Assembly: GCA_038881635.1 (NCBI GenBank) | Contig: JAVZPJ010000001.1 | Location: 143,427 to 207,426, forward strand | Direction: 5' to 3' | Length of the DNA stretch: 64,000 nucleotides | From: Sulfolobales archaeon | GTDB lineage: Archaea; Thermoproteota; Thermoprotei_A; Sulfolobales; AG1 | Part shown: positions 1 through 9,389 of the stretch, in pieces | Layout: every line of letters starts with the position of its first letter | Position numbering within the stretch: the stretch's first letter is position 1 | The notes under the pieces: model-generated | Database searches by the model: none | What the model saw: the letters and a program-made list of their open reading frames with translations, nothing else | What the model was told of the DNA's origin: nothing | Position numbers and translations under genes: made by a program

Positions 1-712
1 AAGCTATCTCTCTTAGTGTGTAGCATATGTTCTCGAGCTTCTCACCTCTTCTATAAGCTTTCAGAGCCGCTGTTAGTATTCCTGAGAATGAAAGATCTTG
101 GCCTTTAACAACGTAGGGTATCTCCTCAACTATATCATTACCTTTCTCAGCACATCTATCAACCACGTGAAGTCCATCCACAACATATGGAGGTCCTAAA
201 CCAACTTCTCTAGCAAATGTGTCGAGAAGATTCCCGAGAGCTATGTCAAGAGTTTCACCGAAGATCCTGTATCTTCTCTCTACTAATGCTATCACAGCTG
301 AATTACCTCCTGAGAGATATACTATAACAGGATCTCTAGCTCCTGTAAGTCTCAAACCTATCTCTATATGAGCAACAGCATGGTTAACAGGTATTAAAGG
401 CTTTCTATAGAAGCTTGCCATAGCTCTAGCAATTGTAGCTCCAACCCTGAGAACAGGTCCTAGACCCGGGCCTAGAGACACTGCTATAGCATTAATTTCA
501 CGTAGTTTGATACCGGAACTCTCTAGAGCTCTCTTAATAACCTCTGGAGCTTCGGATGCTAGGTATCTAGAAGATTCTCTTGGATGGATCCCTCCTCTCT
601 CCGGTTTATATACAACCCTCTCATCAGCTAATATGAAATTCTCCTCATCAGATACTATACCTACACCAAAAGTATGAGCAGTAGATTCTATACCGAGAAC
701 AAGATCCTCCAC
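1..712 (-). CDS. tsaD: tRNA N6-threonylcarbamoyladenosine synthase subunit Kae1/TsaD (partial, C-terminus off the left edge)
   Basis: Catalytic subunit of the KEOPS complex, which puts threonylcarbamoyl on A37 of tRNAs reading ANN codons; cytoplasmic. Translating the minus strand from a GTG at 712 gives the classic Kae1 opening [15 protein letters not shown], then [13 protein letters not shown], the metal-binding HAVAHIEIG and the YLSGGN loop, ending at the window edge after about 237 residues (family length about 330). The GTG is chosen because the family motif starts within a few residues of it and an AGGTG ribosome site lies just upstream. No Bud32 kinase is seen; in some archaea it is fused at the C-terminus, which is outside the window. 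A small membrane-protein gene lies 14 bases upstream in the same direction. Confidence 0.93.
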   Translation of the reverse strand, partial: MEDLVLGIESTAHTFGVGIVSDEENFILADERVVYKPERGGIHPRESSRYLASEAPEVIKRALESSGIKLREINAIAVSLGPGLGPVLRVGATIARAMASFYRKPLIPVNHAVAHIEIGLRLTGARDPVIVYLSGGNSAVIALVERRYRIFGETLDIALGNLLDTFAREVGLGPPYVVDGLHVVDRCAEKGNDIVEEIPYVVKGQDLSFSGILTAALKAYRRGEKLENICYTLREIA

Positions 713-726
713 GTATAACACCTTTC

Positions 727-945
727 TTAAACAAGTGCTCTAGAAGACCTATACACGCCTAGACCACTACTGAGAAGTATCACACCTATTATAAATGATA
801 GGAGAGAGGCAAGAGGTCTATCATATATTAGATAAATAACTGAAAGTAGGAGAAACATGAGAGAGGATAAGGTGAGCACAAGAGTAAGAAGCCTATCAAA
901 ATCCCTCTTCTCTCCTAGAATTCTTTTTAAAATATCTCTCGACAC
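727..945 (-). CDS. small two-helix membrane protein upstream of tsaD
   Basis: A 72-residue protein with a charged N-terminus ([18 protein letters not shown]) and two hydrophobic stretches at about residues 19-40 and 46-63, so probably a two-pass membrane protein. It ends 14 bases before the tsaD start on the same strand and is probably co-transcribed with it. I do not recognise the family. Codon use (AGA, CTC, ATA) matches its neighbours. Its position suggests a conserved small partner or simply a shared promoter; no function can be read from the sequence. Confidence 0.6.
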   Translation of the reverse strand: MSRDILKRILGEKRDFDRLLTLVLTLSSLMFLLLSVIYLIYDRPLASLLSFIIGVILLSSGLGVYRSSRALV

Positions 946-1006
946 GAGATAGCCCCACTAGATATAGATTGTTGAGAAGTAATATAACCTCTCCATAAGT
1001 CTTCTA

Positions 1007-1081
1007 TGGGCCCGCGGGGACTTGAACCCCGGACCTCCGCCGCGTCAGGGCGGCGTCCTAACCAGGCTAGACGACGGGCCC
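1007..1081 (-). tRNA. tRNA-Val(GAC)
   Basis: Full cloverleaf on the minus strand: acceptor GGGCCCG/CGGGCCC with discriminator A, D arm GTCTAGCCTGGTTAGGAC, anticodon stem CCGCC/GGCGG around loop CTGACGC (anticodon GAC), T arm CGGGG-TTCAAGT-CCCCG. No intron and no encoded CCA. Outside the anticodon loop it matches the tRNA-Val genes at 24178 and 28814 base for base as far as I can see. Confidence 0.95.
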
Positions 1082-1141
1082 CCACTATTATCTTAAGATG
1101 TGGATAATAAGTGTTTCGGTATGGAAGTTAGATATGTACGA

Positions 1142-2197
1142 TTACATCTTCAGACCTGAACCTGTTAATGGTAGGAGTACTTTCAATCCTTCGAGTTTCT
1201 TTCTGATCTTCATATAAGCCGCATAAACTGTTGCAGATGTAGGCTCTACTAGAAATCCTCTCTCTAATAGCAGATTCCATGCGGCTCTAATATCGCTGTT
1301 TCCCACGAGAACAACCTCTCCATTATATTCTCTGATCTTACTAGCTATCTCATTTAATCTAGGTGGGTTTTGAACCATTATTCCATCAGCTAAACTTGAG
1401 TCCTCCCCTATAACTCTTTCCCCATGGATCTTCACGTACAAGGGTTGAGAACTATAACCTTGAACGGCTATCGGTCTAGGCATTCTTCTAATCCTACCTT
1501 CCTTCAATAGATTCTCGAAACCTCTTATAATTCCCAGGATTAATCCTCCAGAGCCTACAGGAGCTATGATTGCGTCAGGAGCAGAGTATTCTTCAAATAC
1601 TTCATAGGCTATTGTAGAGGCTCCTATGATGTAGAAAGGGCTCCACAAATGAGCTACATAATATGAATCACCTAGAAAGCTTAGTACTTTCTCTGAAGCC
1701 TCAGATCTTGTCTCTGTCTCTATAATCTCTCCCCCAAGCATTCTGACAAGTTTCTTCTTACCCTCAGGAGCTGTTCTAGGCATCACAATCCTGGATTTCA
1801 TACCATAGAGTTTCGAATATAGTGCAACAGAGATCCCTGTATTACCACTAGTATCTTCCACTATATTCTCAAATCCAAGCCTTCTGGCGTAATATATAGA
1901 GAGAGCCGTACCTCTATCCTTAAAACTACCACTAGGATTGAGATACTCTAGCTTAAAAAGTAGAGAAACCTCTTCTTCTTTCTCTATAACTAGAGGTGTA
2001 GATCCTTCACCTCTACTCTTCTCAGGCACGAAAGGTAGCATACTCTCAAATCTTGAGAAACCTCTTCCACCACGTGTTTCATAGGAGACATCGTATCTGA
2101 CATCTAAAGGTGCGCCGCATCTAGGGCATTTATAATAATATTTACGCCATATATCTTCTGTAAAACCACATTCAGGACAATACCACATGCTTCTCAA
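1142..2197 (-). CDS. thrC: threonine synthase (PLP-dependent)
   Basis: Converts O-phosphohomoserine to threonine; cytoplasmic, PLP fold type II. The 351-residue protein begins with a zinc-ribbon-like pair (cysteines 7/10 and 24/27), as in archaeal and plant threonine synthases, followed by the PLP-lysine motif NPSGSFKDRG (lysine about 93), SGNTGISVA and the glycine loop APVGSGGLILG that binds the cofactor phosphate. It lacks the long N-terminal domain of bacterial ThrC. A second Met (residue 4) is an equally good start. No other threonine gene is adjacent. A cysteate synthase or another fold II enzyme is possible but the N-terminal ribbon favours ThrC. Confidence 0.85.
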   Translation of the reverse strand: MRSMWYCPECGFTEDIWRKYYYKCPRCGAPLDVRYDVSYETRGGRGFSRFESMLPFVPEKSRGEGSTPLVIEKEEEVSLLFKLEYLNPSGSFKDRGTALSIYYARRLGFENIVEDTSGNTGISVALYSKLYGMKSRIVMPRTAPEGKKKLVRMLGGEIIETETRSEASEKVLSFLGDSYYVAHLWSPFYIIGASTIAYEVFEEYSAPDAIIAPVGSGGLILGIIRGFENLLKEGRIRRMPRPIAVQGYSSQPLYVKIHGERVIGEDSSLADGIMVQNPPRLNEIASKIREYNGEVVLVGNSDIRAAWNLLLERGFLVEPTSATVYAAYMKIRKKLEGLKVLLPLTGSGLKM

Positions 2198-2477
2198 TTG
2201 TCAGAACCATTCTATCTAAGATAAGGAATTATTTAAGATCAGATCCGAAACTTAAATCATGAAAAGAGTAGAGAGATCAATACTTTATATATACCTCAGA
2301 CCACACCTAACAACTCTGCAGAGTTTTTACGAAGCCAAAACATATTCTACGAATACACAAGATATAAAGAGATGAGAATATATCCAAATATTCTTTTATA
2401 GCAAGATATTTAAGACATTCAAGTAGCTATTAGAAATAGAATTTTAGCTGATTACACCTAGAAATATATAAGAGAGT

Positions 2478-3377
2478 ATGAATAGATGGAGAGTTATCAG
2501 ACCCTTCGATCCTTGGAATTCTCCTCTATGTACATGTCCTCTCAAATGGACTGTAAATCCTTACACAGGTTGTGGTCATAAATGTCTTTACTGCTATGCC
2601 TCTAGTTATATAAAAGATTTCTTCAGACCAAGACTCAAGGAGAGAATTCTTGCTGATGCTAGAAGAGATCTTAATAGTATACCGAGAGGATCTGTAATAG
2701 AACTTTCTGCAAGTAGTGATCCTTTCCAGCCTATGGAGAAAGATCATATGATAACATATAGACTCTCTAGAGAGATCCTTTCTAGAGGGTATAAGATACT
2801 TTACACAACCAAAGCACCAAATATACTTCTTGAATATAAAGATCTCATAGAAAGATATCGTAATAGAATAGCTGTTGCGGTGACCATAACAACCTTAAAC
2901 GAGAAGATAGCATCAGTTCTCGAACCTGGAGCACCACCTCCATCTATTAGATTAAAAGCTATTCAAGAGCTGGGCAAGCTCGGGATCCCTATAACTGTAA
3001 GAATCGATCCCATAATACCTTATATCAATAGCGATGATGAAAGCATAAAAAGATTAGTAGAGAAAATAGCTGAGGTAGGAGCTCTCCAGATAACATCGTC
3101 AACATACAAAGCCAAGCCTGATAATTTTAAAAGAATTTCAGAAGCATTTCCTCATCTCAGAAAGAAGCTTTACGATTTATACTATGTTGAAGGAGAGAGT
3201 TTCAAAGGCTACAAATATCTCCCCAAGAATCTTAGGCGCGAGATGATGTCTATGGTAAGAGAGTATGCAGTGAGTATGGGACTTAAGTTTGCAACATGTA
3301 GAGAAGACCTTGTAGAGCTTCATACAAGAAATACGGTGTGCGATGGCTCTGGATTTATTAGAGATATAGATGGATAG
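2478..3377 (+). CDS. radical SAM protein, spore photoproduct lyase-like family
   Basis: The 299-residue protein carries the radical SAM cluster motif CX3CX2C (cysteines 32, 36 and 39 in GCGHKCLYCY) after a conserved-looking NPYTGC lead-in, the layout of the archaeal SPL-like family. It is followed by SASSDPFQPME and a TIM-barrel-like C-terminal half with DPIIPYIN. SPL itself repairs UV thymine dimers in Bacillus spores; archaeal relatives are uncharacterised and an RNA or protein target is equally possible. Extra cysteines at 18/20 and near the C-terminus could hold a further cluster. It is transcribed alone, convergent with the next radical SAM gene, 29 bases between stops. Confidence 0.8.
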   Translation: MNRWRVIRPFDPWNSPLCTCPLKWTVNPYTGCGHKCLYCYASSYIKDFFRPRLKERILADARRDLNSIPRGSVIELSASSDPFQPMEKDHMITYRLSREILSRGYKILYTTKAPNILLEYKDLIERYRNRIAVAVTITTLNEKIASVLEPGAPPPSIRLKAIQELGKLGIPITVRIDPIIPYINSDDESIKRLVEKIAEVGALQITSSTYKAKPDNFKRISEAFPHLRKKLYDLYYVEGESFKGYKYLPKNLRREMMSMVREYAVSMGLKFATCREDLVELHTRNTVCDGSGFIRDIDG

Positions 3378-3406
3378 TTCTCGAAGAAACTCAAGATCTA
3401 TTCTTA

Positions 3407-4468
3407 CTAATGTTTATCTATGTAGGCTCCTCTCATATAGATCTTATAACCGCATCTAGGGCATCTATATTCTCCGCCTGTTCTATCTAATCTGAAATAT
3501 ACAACTCTATACATGAATCTTCTGACAAGAATCTTGCCGCATTTGGGGCATCTAGTAGTTTCAAGTTCAGGATCTCCTATATTACCTATGTACACATACT
3601 CTACACCATTTCTTCTAGCTTCTTCAGCAATTCTATAGAGTTTCTCTACAGGTGTGGAAAGCTCTTTCCAATAATTAGCTGGATAGTATCTATTCACATG
3701 CAAAGGTATATTCTCTCCAAGAATCTCCACATGCTTATATATAATCCACTTATAGCATTCCTCGAAATCATTTGTATTAGTCACGACAAGATAAACCATC
3801 TCCACATGACCTCCTTGATCTAGTATTCTTCTCGCATTTCTGAATATAATCTCATGATCTATTGATGCAAGAGCTCTTCTCATCATAGGACAACCTTTTA
3901 TATCTATACTCCATCCATCCACCCCAGATTCGACTAGCATGTCTATAGCTCTCTGAGTCAGGTAGCCGTTAGTCACGATAGTAGAATAAAGTCCTCTCTT
4001 CCTCCCCAATGAGAAGACATCTATCAGATAATCAAAGATTGTAGCAGGCTCGTTGAAGCTGGCGCAAAGACCTTCATCTCCTGATTCAATAGCCAGCTTT
4101 ACAAGTTTCTCAGGAGGTATGATCTCTTTATTCTGGGGAATTGTCCTAACAAAACTAATATGATGATTCTGACACCAGGGGCAGTAGAAATTACATGCAT
4201 AGCCTGAGAAGGTAAGCGAAGTGCTATTAGGCCAGTAATGATATAAGGGTTTGATCTCTATAGGTCTGCTCTCAACAGCACTTAGAGCACCGTATCCTAA
4301 GTGATACAGTTCGTTATTTATATTTGCGTAGTTTTTGCAGATACCTGTAGAGCCATTCCTTATCATACATCTTCTCTCACATACAAGACATTGTATGATG
4401 TCTTCATCGATTCTCTTATATAATATAGCTTTTCGAAGAACTCCAGAAGAATTCATAGAGCTCTTCAA
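3407..4468 (-). CDS. AmmeMemoRadiSam-type radical SAM protein (PflA-like)
   Basis: A 353-residue protein with an N-terminal four-cysteine knot (CLVCERRCMIRNGSTGIC), the radical SAM motif CNFYCPWCQN, the SAM-binding region ASFNEPATI, and a C-terminal zinc ribbon (CPKC ... CPRCGYK). This layout is that of the AmmeMemoRadiSam system radical SAM protein, related to pyruvate formate-lyase activators. The family is named for its co-occurrence with AMMECR1 and Memo proteins; neither is in this window, so the set is either scattered or incomplete here. The substrate is unknown. It is divergent from the BMP transporter operon, with about 90 bases between the starts. Confidence 0.82.
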   Translation of the reverse strand: MKSSMNSSGVLRKAILYKRIDEDIIQCLVCERRCMIRNGSTGICKNYANINNELYHLGYGALSAVESRPIEIKPLYHYWPNSTSLTFSGYACNFYCPWCQNHHISFVRTIPQNKEIIPPEKLVKLAIESGDEGLCASFNEPATIFDYLIDVFSLGRKRGLYSTIVTNGYLTQRAIDMLVESGVDGWSIDIKGCPMMRRALASIDHEIIFRNARRILDQGGHVEMVYLVVTNTNDFEECYKWIIYKHVEILGENIPLHVNRYYPANYWKELSTPVEKLYRIAEEARRNGVEYVYIGNIGDPELETTRCPKCGKILVRRFMYRVVYFRLDRTGGEYRCPRCGYKIYMRGAYIDKH

Positions 4469-4529
4469 GAAAAATATTTTTACATCATTAATATAAAACT
4501 ATCCTAGCACTCTTTCTACATGAGATGGT

Positions 4530-4548
4530 TAATCTTTTTAAGTTTTAT
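4530..4548 (+). promoter_or_regulatory. TATA-box promoter of the BMP transporter operon
   Basis: The A/T run CTTTTTAAGTTTTAT lies 20-30 bases before the TTG/GTG cluster at 4561-4573. Crenarchaeal TATA boxes sit about 26 bases before transcription start, so the message would begin at about 4563 and be leaderless or nearly so. Confidence 0.45.
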
Positions 4549-4560
4549 GATTAAGAGTTC

Positions 4561-5841
4561 TTGGTGAATGTATTGAGAGAAGCTTTCTCTAGAACAGTTG
4601 CTGTAGTTGTTATAGGGATTATATTAATAGCCGTTGTGGCGGGTGTGATCTACTATTACACTATGCAATCAGGACCTACATCTACTATTACGACTACCCA
4701 GATGACCACTGCAACAATGCCTGGGAAAATTAAGATCGCTATTCTATTCGATGTAGGAGGTAGAGGGGATCTGAGTTTTAATGATATGGCTGCTCTAGGA
4801 GCTGAGAGAGCTAGAAGAGATCTGGGTGTAGAGATCGTTTATCAAACCCCGAGATCTTTAGATGACATGGTACCTCTACTAGAGAGTTTAAGCAGGTCTG
4901 GAGAATACCAGTTGCTAGTGCTGGTAGGATTTCTATGGACCTCGCCACTCAATGTCACCGCTGATAAATATCCTTCTCAGAAGTATGCTCTGATAGATGC
5001 TACAACAGGAGTATATAGACCTAATGAGGTAGACATATTATTCAGAGAGCAAGAAGTAGGAGCCATAGTAGGTATTCTAGCTTCTGGGATGGCTTATAGT
5101 ATTAATAGCAGTACTATAGGTGCTGTAGCTGGAATGTCTATACCTCCTCTATGGAAGTTTCATATAGGATATCTCTTCGGAGCTAAATACTTTGAGAAGA
5201 TGACTGGTAAGAAGATCAATCTGATATGGCAGTACACAGGAACTTTCGTAGATCCTCAGAAAGGTTATATAGCTGCAATGCAAGAGCTCGAACAAGGAGC
5301 AAGAGTACTATATGGGCTTGCCGGCTTGACTCATGTTGGTATGTTTAACGCTGTAATCGACTGGAATAGACAAGGTAAAGGTCTTGCTTTTGGGATAGGT
5401 CAGGATGCGAGTCAGGAGTGGTATGCTCCTCAGTATATACCTCTGAGTGGTTCTAAGAGAGTTGATGTTGCAGTTTATACTGCTATAAAAATGATTGTTG
5501 AAAACCGGTGGACGCCTGGGATCATCACTCTGGGAGTTGCTGAAGAAGGTGTGGGTATCTGGGATCTAGATGGTGTTAGGTATTTTGCTGAGATAGCCTA
5601 TGAAGAGGGTAAGCTACCTGGAGGTATGAATCCGGATGACATTGTTAGGATAGTTAATGAGACTAGAACCAAGTATATACCAGCCTATGCAAAAGATCTT
5701 GCAGATAATCTCATGAAAATGCTTAAGAGTGGTGAGATAGTGTTCAGAACTCCTAGAGATGAGAACGAATACAATTCGATCATATCAGAGCTTTTGAAAG
5801 GAAATCTTAATGCTGCTCTAGAGAAGGGCTCTATAACCTGA
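4561..5841 (+). CDS. BMP-family ABC transporter substrate-binding protein
   Basis: Extracellular, membrane-anchored binding protein of a nucleoside-type importer (Bmp/PnrA/NupN family). The 426-residue protein has an N-terminal hydrophobic helix (about residues 12-32), a Thr-rich linker typical of archaeal exported binding proteins, then the family core: KIAILFDVGGRGDLSFND, a VLVGFLW strand, and DPQKGYIAAMQ and GIGQDAS segments. The first gene of a four-gene operon with ATPase and two permeases. The start is uncertain: TTG 4561 and GTG 4564 fit a leaderless message, while TTG 4573 has GGTGA five bases before it. The substrate is inferred as purine nucleoside or a related compound from the family only. 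Confidence 0.88.
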   Translation: MVNVLREAFSRTVAVVVIGIILIAVVAGVIYYYTMQSGPTSTITTTQMTTATMPGKIKIAILFDVGGRGDLSFNDMAALGAERARRDLGVEIVYQTPRSLDDMVPLLESLSRSGEYQLLVLVGFLWTSPLNVTADKYPSQKYALIDATTGVYRPNEVDILFREQEVGAIVGILASGMAYSINSSTIGAVAGMSIPPLWKFHIGYLFGAKYFEKMTGKKINLIWQYTGTFVDPQKGYIAAMQELEQGARVLYGLAGLTHVGMFNAVIDWNRQGKGLAFGIGQDASQEWYAPQYIPLSGSKRVDVAVYTAIKMIVENRWTPGIITLGVAEEGVGIWDLDGVRYFAEIAYEEGKLPGGMNPDDIVRIVNETRTKYIPAYAKDLADNLMKMLKSGEIVFRTPRDENEYNSIISELLKGNLNAALEKGSIT

Positions 5842-5894
5842 TAGTAGATTCTAATTCTTTTTTAAATATGTCAATATCTTAACGATGGTAGGTC

Positions 5895-7436
5895 TTGATG
5901 ACACAGCAGAAGATTATTATAGAAATGATAGGTATTGAGAAGATCTATCCTGATGGTCAGTATGCTCTCAGAGGTGTAGATCTGTCTGTAGAAGAAGGAG
6001 AGATCCATGGGATATTAGGTGAAAACGGAGCTGGTAAGACTTCTCTTATGAGGATCTTGTATGGAGAGATAAAGCCTACACGAGGAATCATAAAGATCTT
6101 TGGTAAAGTTACTAAGTTTAGAGGACCTTGGGACGCTATAAAGCATGGTATCGGTATGATCTACCAGAACTTCTCCTTAGTACCAACATTTACTGTAGGT
6201 GAGAACTTATATCTCTCGCTTCTTTCTATAAGAAAATCTGTTAGATATGAAGATGCTATAGATCTTGCTGAAAGATACTCCAAAGCTCTGGGATTTAAAC
6301 TCCCTTACGAGGAATATGTCGAAGATCTTCCTGTAGGTATTCAGCAGAGGGTTGAGATCGTAAAAACATTGATGAGAGGAGCTAGAGTTTTGATCCTGGA
6401 TGAACCAACATCAGTTCTAAACCCATTAGAGGTAAGAGAACTCTTTAATATTCTTAGAAGACTTAAGGAGAAGAACTATAGCATGATATATATAACACAT
6501 AGGTTAAGAGAGATTAAAGAAATAGCTGATAGGGTTACAGTTCTAAGAAGAGGTAGAGTGGCTGGAGTATTCAATGATCTGAGTAGGGTATCTGAAGAGG
6601 AGCTGGCGAAGGCAATGGTTCAAATAGAAGCCTACAAAGGCTATGAAAGTAAGATCATTGATAAGAATATTGATACTGAAAAGATCTTGGCTGAGAGTTC
6701 GGAAAGCATCTTAGAAGTATCAGATCTCTGGGTAAGAGATCAAAGAGGTTTTGAAGTGGTTAGAGGTATTTCCATAAAGGTTTTCAGAGGAGAGATCCTA
6801 GGTATAGCAGGCATTCAAGGTAATGGACAGACAGAGCTTTCAGAAGCTTTAGCAGGTGTGAGAAAGATAGAGAGAGGAAAGATCTTTTTTAAGGGTATAG
6901 ATATAACGCATATGAATCCTTATAAAAGATATAGCTTAGGGATCTCCTTTATACCAGAATCTAGAGATGTAGGTCTCGTGCATGGGATGAGCATTGTAGA
7001 AAACATTATTCTTACAAACTTCAGAGAATATCTTAACAGAATAGGTATGATAAGATGGAGAGATGCTGCTAGGAAAGCTAGTGAAATCGTAGAAAAATTT
7101 AAGGTTGTAGCAAGATCTCTTGATACTGATGTGAGATATCTTAGTGGAGGGAATCAACAGAAATTAATGCTAGGTAGAGAAATATCTAGAGAGCCAGACC
7201 TGATAATAGTTTCAGAACCTACAAGAGGTCTTGACATAATGTCCACTAAGTATATAAGAGATCTTCTAAGAAACTTCAGAAATAGAGGTAGGAGTATAAT
7301 ATTATTCTCCTCAGATCTTGATGAGATATTTGAATTAAGCGATAGAATAGCCGTCATGAATAGAGGAGAGATAAAGGCCGTAGGAAAACCTCATGAATTC
7401 ACTCTCGAAAGATTAGGAGTTTTAATGGGAGGCTGA
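5895..7436 (+). CDS. BMP-type ABC transporter ATPase, two fused ATP-binding domains
   Basis: Energises the nucleoside-type importer from the cytoplasmic face. The 513 residues hold two ABC domains: the first (about 1-255) has Walker A GENGAGKTS, signature PVGIQQRVEI and Walker B VLILDEPTS; the second (about 275-510) has a changed Walker A (GIQGNGQTE, lacking the usual GKT) and signature LSGGNQQKL, as in RbsA/NupA-like tandem ATPases where one site is weakened. Start is TTG 5895 or ATG 5898, behind AGGT. It lies about 50 bases after the binding protein and 29 bases before the first permease; a single operon is likely. Confidence 0.92.
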   Translation: MMTQQKIIIEMIGIEKIYPDGQYALRGVDLSVEEGEIHGILGENGAGKTSLMRILYGEIKPTRGIIKIFGKVTKFRGPWDAIKHGIGMIYQNFSLVPTFTVGENLYLSLLSIRKSVRYEDAIDLAERYSKALGFKLPYEEYVEDLPVGIQQRVEIVKTLMRGARVLILDEPTSVLNPLEVRELFNILRRLKEKNYSMIYITHRLREIKEIADRVTVLRRGRVAGVFNDLSRVSEEELAKAMVQIEAYKGYESKIIDKNIDTEKILAESSESILEVSDLWVRDQRGFEVVRGISIKVFRGEILGIAGIQGNGQTELSEALAGVRKIERGKIFFKGIDITHMNPYKRYSLGISFIPESRDVGLVHGMSIVENIILTNFREYLNRIGMIRWRDAARKASEIVEKFKVVARSLDTDVRYLSGGNQQKLMLGREISREPDLIIVSEPTRGLDIMSTKYIRDLLRNFRNRGRSIILFSSDLDEIFELSDRIAVMNRGEIKAVGKPHEFTLERLGVLMGG

Positions 7437-7465
7437 AGTTGACAAACAAATGAGAAGAGGGTTAA

Positions 7466-8467
7466 TTGTTGAGAGGTTCTGCTTATAGATTCTTAGAATC
7501 CTTATTACAACCCTTGATCTCATTAGCTATAGCTATTGTTATTAGCATATTCTTCCTTCAGATCACAGGATATCCTTCTTTAAGAGTTATAAATGTGATG
7601 TTCAGCACGGGTTATAGCGATATACAGTATCTTCTGACTAAAGCAAGCCCATATATTTTAACAGGTCTAGCATTCTCAATACCTTTTACAGCTAGAGTAT
7701 TCAATATAGGAGGAGAAGGACAGCTATACTTAGGAGCCTTACTAGCTTTAGCGTCTTCTTATTACACGGGAAACCCTATATTTGTTGCACTAGCTGGAGT
7801 CTTAGGAGGATGCATACTTGCACTTTCAGTAGCTCTGCTGAGGATTTATAGAAATGTTAATGAAGTAGTGTCTGCTATAATGTTGAACTGGATTATGTAT
7901 TATCTTGTATCATTCTTCATAGGTTCATATCTTTACGACCCTAACGCGCCTTACCAATCTAGACCTGTTCCGTCAACAGCAACCATAGACTCTAATATAA
8001 TGTTTCTCACTGCCTTCATGGTAGCTGTCATATCTTACATAATATTAAGACATACTGCTTTAGGATTCATGATCCGAGTTTCAGGAACCTCTGTTAAATC
8101 AGCTATATATGCTGGGATAGATCCTAGGAAAAGCATTCTCTACTCAATGATCCTAGGAGGTTCTCTTGCAGGTTTAGCAGGTGCTTTAATACCCATGGGT
8201 GTAAGACCTCATGTGATTGACAGTACAATGGCAGCTTTATATGGTATAGGATTTTTAGGAATAGGAGTAGGATTATTAGGTAGAAACAATCCTTTTGGAA
8301 TAATTCTCTCATCTATATTTGTAGCAGGTCTAGTAATAGGAGGTCAGAATGCTGAAAGAATTACTGGAATTGCTCCAGAGATAGTAGATGTAATAATAGG
8401 GATAATAGTGATCTCATTATCCGCACCCATGATATTTAAAATAATTAAGAGAGGTGCTGTAGAGTGA
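7466..8467 (+). CDS. BMP-type ABC transporter permease 1
   Basis: Integral membrane subunit of the nucleoside-type importer. The 333-residue protein has about eight hydrophobic segments and the family motifs FNIGGEGQLYLGAL (about residue 80) and GFLGIGVGLLGRNNP (about residue 265), typical of the BPD_transp_2 permeases used by ribose and nucleoside systems. The start is one of two adjacent TTG codons (7466 or 7469), preceded by GAGGG. Its stop overlaps the start of the second permease by four bases, so the two are translationally coupled. Confidence 0.9.
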   Translation: MLRGSAYRFLESLLQPLISLAIAIVISIFFLQITGYPSLRVINVMFSTGYSDIQYLLTKASPYILTGLAFSIPFTARVFNIGGEGQLYLGALLALASSYYTGNPIFVALAGVLGGCILALSVALLRIYRNVNEVVSAIMLNWIMYYLVSFFIGSYLYDPNAPYQSRPVPSTATIDSNIMFLTAFMVAVISYIILRHTALGFMIRVSGTSVKSAIYAGIDPRKSILYSMILGGSLAGLAGALIPMGVRPHVIDSTMAALYGIGFLGIGVGLLGRNNPFGIILSSIFVAGLVIGGQNAERITGIAPEIVDVIIGIIVISLSAPMIFKIIKRGAVE

Positions 8468-9387
8468 TAGAGGATCTACTAGGCCTGACCTCTCTAACTC
8501 TCATCTCAATGACACCTATACTATTAGCATCTGTAGGAGAGATTCTTACGGAGAGATCTGGCATAGTTAATATAGGTATTGAAGGTATATTTCTCCTATC
8601 GTCTTTCACAGCAATATTGGTATCATTTAAAACAGGAAACCCATATCTAGGGCTTCTCGTAGGATTCATAGTAGGATTTTCCTCAGGAGCTCTCCACGCA
8701 TTTCTCTCTTTGTATCTAAAAAGCGATCAGATTATAATTGGAGTAGGTTTTAACATGCTTGCATACGGATTAGGAGTGTTCGGGCTTATAAGTGTATGGA
8801 ATGCCCATGGTGCATCTCCGACATTGATGAATAAAACCTATACTATAACGCTTTCTCTAGAGGGATACACCATGATAATTCAACCGATAGCCTTTATAGC
8901 TATAGGCATAGCTGTTCTTATCTGGTGGATTCTTTACAGAACTTCTATAGGGATTATGATAAGAGCCTGCGGAGAGGATCCTAGATCTGCTGAGATCTCA
9001 GGGGTTAACATCTATCTGATAAGAATTCTCGCTACAGCAGTAGGAGGAGGTTTAGCAGGACTGGGAGGAGCCTTTCTATCTGTGTCATGGATAGGACAGT
9101 ACACTAGAAACATAGCAGCTGGGAGAGGTTTTATAGCTCTGGCTAATGTGGCTTTCAGTAATTGGAATCCTCTTCTAGCTATAGCAGGAGCCATGCTCTT
9201 CAGTTTCTTTGATGTTCTATCAACATATATACCTATAAAACTCGCTACATTGTATGGTCAGGTTTTCATAGCTCAAGAGAAGTTATTCTTAATACTTCCC
9301 TACCTATCAACACTGGTGGTAGTGATTTTAATAGCTCGAAAGATTAGAATGCCTAGAGTTCTAGGTCAGCCCTATGTCAAGGAATAG
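8464..9387 (+). CDS. BMP-type ABC transporter permease 2
   Basis: Second membrane subunit of the importer, forming a heterodimer with the preceding permease. The 307-residue protein shows about eight hydrophobic segments, the family signature VNIGIEGIFLLSS (about residue 35) and the late motif GRGFIALANVAFSNWNP (about residue 220), both typical of the BPD_transp_2 family. Start is GTG at 8464 inside the GTGA overlap with permease 1. The last gene of the operon; it converges on an alcohol dehydrogenase gene with two bases between the stops. Confidence 0.9.
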   Translation: MIEDLLGLTSLTLISMTPILLASVGEILTERSGIVNIGIEGIFLLSSFTAILVSFKTGNPYLGLLVGFIVGFSSGALHAFLSLYLKSDQIIIGVGFNMLAYGLGVFGLISVWNAHGASPTLMNKTYTITLSLEGYTMIIQPIAFIAIGIAVLIWWILYRTSIGIMIRACGEDPRSAEISGVNIYLIRILATAVGGGLAGLGGAFLSVSWIGQYTRNIAAGRGFIALANVAFSNWNPLLAIAGAMLFSFFDVLSTYIPIKLATLYGQVFIAQEKLFLILPYLSTLVVVILIARKIRMPRVLGQPYVKE

Positions 9388-9389
9388 CT

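Noticed and set aside
2259..2375. A 38-codon frame beginning MKRVERSILYIYLRPH between thrC and the radical SAM gene
   Set aside because: Too short, no ribosome site, AT-rich gap; I cannot distinguish it from chance.
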